Source: Candidatus Aminicenantota bacterium (GTDB taxonomy: Bacteria; Acidobacteriota; Aminicenantia; Aminicenantales; JAFGAV01). From it: a stretch of 6,128 nt of DNA. Each line of letters opens with the position of its first letter. Within the stretch, counting starts at the first letter, position 1. The translations under genes were made by a program, and so were the position numbers. Where the stretch lies: positions 1-6,128 of the forward strand of contig VGJG01000114.1 of the NCBI GenBank assembly GCA_016867615.1, written 5' to 3'. Below the pieces are notes generated by a model. That model was not told the origin of the DNA and searched no databases. It saw only the letters and a program-made list of their open reading frames with translations. Positions 5,903 to 6,128 of this stretch are shown in pieces.

Positions 5903-5931
5903 ATATTAGAGGAGAGAGCCCAGCTTGTCAA
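5903..5931 (-). promoter_or_regulatory. Sigma70-like promoter of the sulfatase-fold gene
   Basis: Read on the minus strand, a perfect -35 TTGACA (5926-5931), a 17-nt spacer and a -10 TAATAT (5903-5908). An alternative -10 TCTAAT lies two bases nearer. The transcript would start near 5896, about 10 nt before ATG 5886, leaving almost no leader and no SD. The ATG at 5904 overlaps the -10 box and so cannot be translated from this promoter. Confidence 0.68.
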
Positions 5932-5969
5932 AGAAAGGCGCGGAACGAACCCTCCGGCCGCCCCTCTCC

Positions 5970-5995
5970 GGCAACCGGGCATTTCTCCTGTTGCC
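5970..5995. repeat. Inverted repeat GGCAAC-N14-GTTGCC over the nuoA -35 box
   Basis: The arms at 5970-5975 and 5990-5995 are perfect reverse complements with centres 20 bp apart, close to two helical turns. The right arm covers most of the -35 box of the promoter driving nuoA. The geometry fits a dimeric repressor or regulator site, but no regulator is recognised. Confidence 0.4.
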
Positions 5996-6019
5996 AACCG
6001 TGGATGTTTTCAATAAAAT
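5991..6019 (+). promoter_or_regulatory. Sigma70-like promoter of the nuo operon
   Basis: TTGCCA (5991-5996, 5 of 6), a 17-nt spacer and TAAAAT (6014-6019, 5 of 6). The predicted start is near 6026, only about 7 nt before ATG 6033, so the transcript would be nearly leaderless. The 13 nt between the -10 box and the ATG contain no SD sequence. Confidence 0.68.
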
Positions 6020-6032
6020 CTCCTCAAGTACC

Positions 6033-6128
6033 ATGACCGAAGTCCTGGTGGTCTTCGCTCTTTTCGGCGCCCTGGGGGCGGCGCTCGTCTTCCTGAACGC
6101 CCTCCTCGGGCCGCGGCGCCACAGCCCG
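6033..6128 (+). CDS. nuoA: NADH-quinone oxidoreductase subunit A, N-terminus (cut by window edge)
   Basis: Thirty-two codons are open from ATG 6033 to the window end. The translation has one hydrophobic helix (VLVVFALFGALGAALVFL) followed by NALLGPRRHSP. A first transmembrane helix running into an LLGPRRPxP-like element is typical of NuoA, a membrane subunit of complex I and usually the first gene of the nuo operon. Upstream in-frame codons remain open, including GTG 6000, but that lies inside the promoter. No SD precedes the ATG. The call rests on a short fragment; another small membrane protein is possible, but the GPRR element after a single helix makes NuoA the best reading. Confidence 0.75.
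   Translation, partial: MTEVLVVFALFGALGAALVFLNALLGPRRHSP

Noticed and set aside
4489..6036. 515-codon open frame on the plus strand opposite the sulfatase-fold gene
   Set aside because: It is the antisense shadow of a GC-rich gene. It has no family motifs, no ribosome site, runs through the divergent promoter region, and the minus-strand protein shows clear catalytic motifs.
1..6128. CRISPR array, tRNA, rRNA, insertion sequence or attachment sites
   Set aside because: I saw no regularly spaced repeats, tRNA-like cloverleaf, rRNA sequence, transposase motif or terminal inverted repeats with target duplication.

Overview
The window is GC-rich bacterial DNA, apparently Gram-negative. It carries a TonB-receptor-type outer-membrane protein with an N-terminal carboxypeptidase-regulatory-like domain, a sulfatase-fold protein of the DTxRAD/TLPSH type, and the first codons of a complex I operon. 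This mix fits Acidobacteriota or Aminicenantes-like lineages. That placement rests on general resemblance only and is tentative.

Layout, left to right. (1) 1-552, minus: N-terminus of an outer-membrane TonB-dependent-receptor-like protein, cut by the window edge. (2) 553-923: a 371-bp divergent control region with a promoter for each flanking gene, three copies of the 9-mer GAGTGCGGC, and several inverted repeats. (3) 924-2333, plus: a complete dihydrolipoyl dehydrogenase (lpd). (4) 2470-3756, plus: a radical SAM protein with a beta-rich N-terminal module and an unusual CX5CX2C cluster motif. Its own promoter lies at 2419-2448, and no C-terminal SPASM domain is present. (5) 3861-4262, plus: a small separate gene that is essentially a lone SPASM/twitch-like domain with a basic tail. 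(6) 4264-5886, minus: a membrane-anchored or exported alkaline-phosphatase-superfamily ('sulfatase') protein with Thr at the nucleophile position and a roughly 120-residue inserted beta-rich domain. It converges on gene 5 with a 1-nt gap. (7) 5887-6032: a compact divergent promoter region. (8) 6033-6128, plus: the first 32 codons of nuoA.

The most unusual part is 2470-4262. A radical SAM core and a SPASM-type auxiliary-cluster domain, normally one polypeptide, are encoded by consecutive genes in different frames. They are separated by a comparatively AT-rich spacer, and the second gene has its own strong Shine-Dalgarno (SD) sequence. The pair may form a two-component radical SAM enzyme. The substrate is unknown, but the N-terminal beta module suggests envelope glycan or surface polymer chemistry. 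The neighbouring exported hydrolase has its own beta-rich insert and could act in the same process, although it is transcribed from the opposite strand.

Sigma70-like promoters can be read in front of five genes. The three with the shortest distance from -10 box to start codon (13, 16 and 21 nt) have no convincing SD, while the two with longer distances have one. This points to near-leaderless transcripts. The promoter readings also decide two start codons: 2470 for the radical SAM gene and 5886 for the sulfatase-fold gene.
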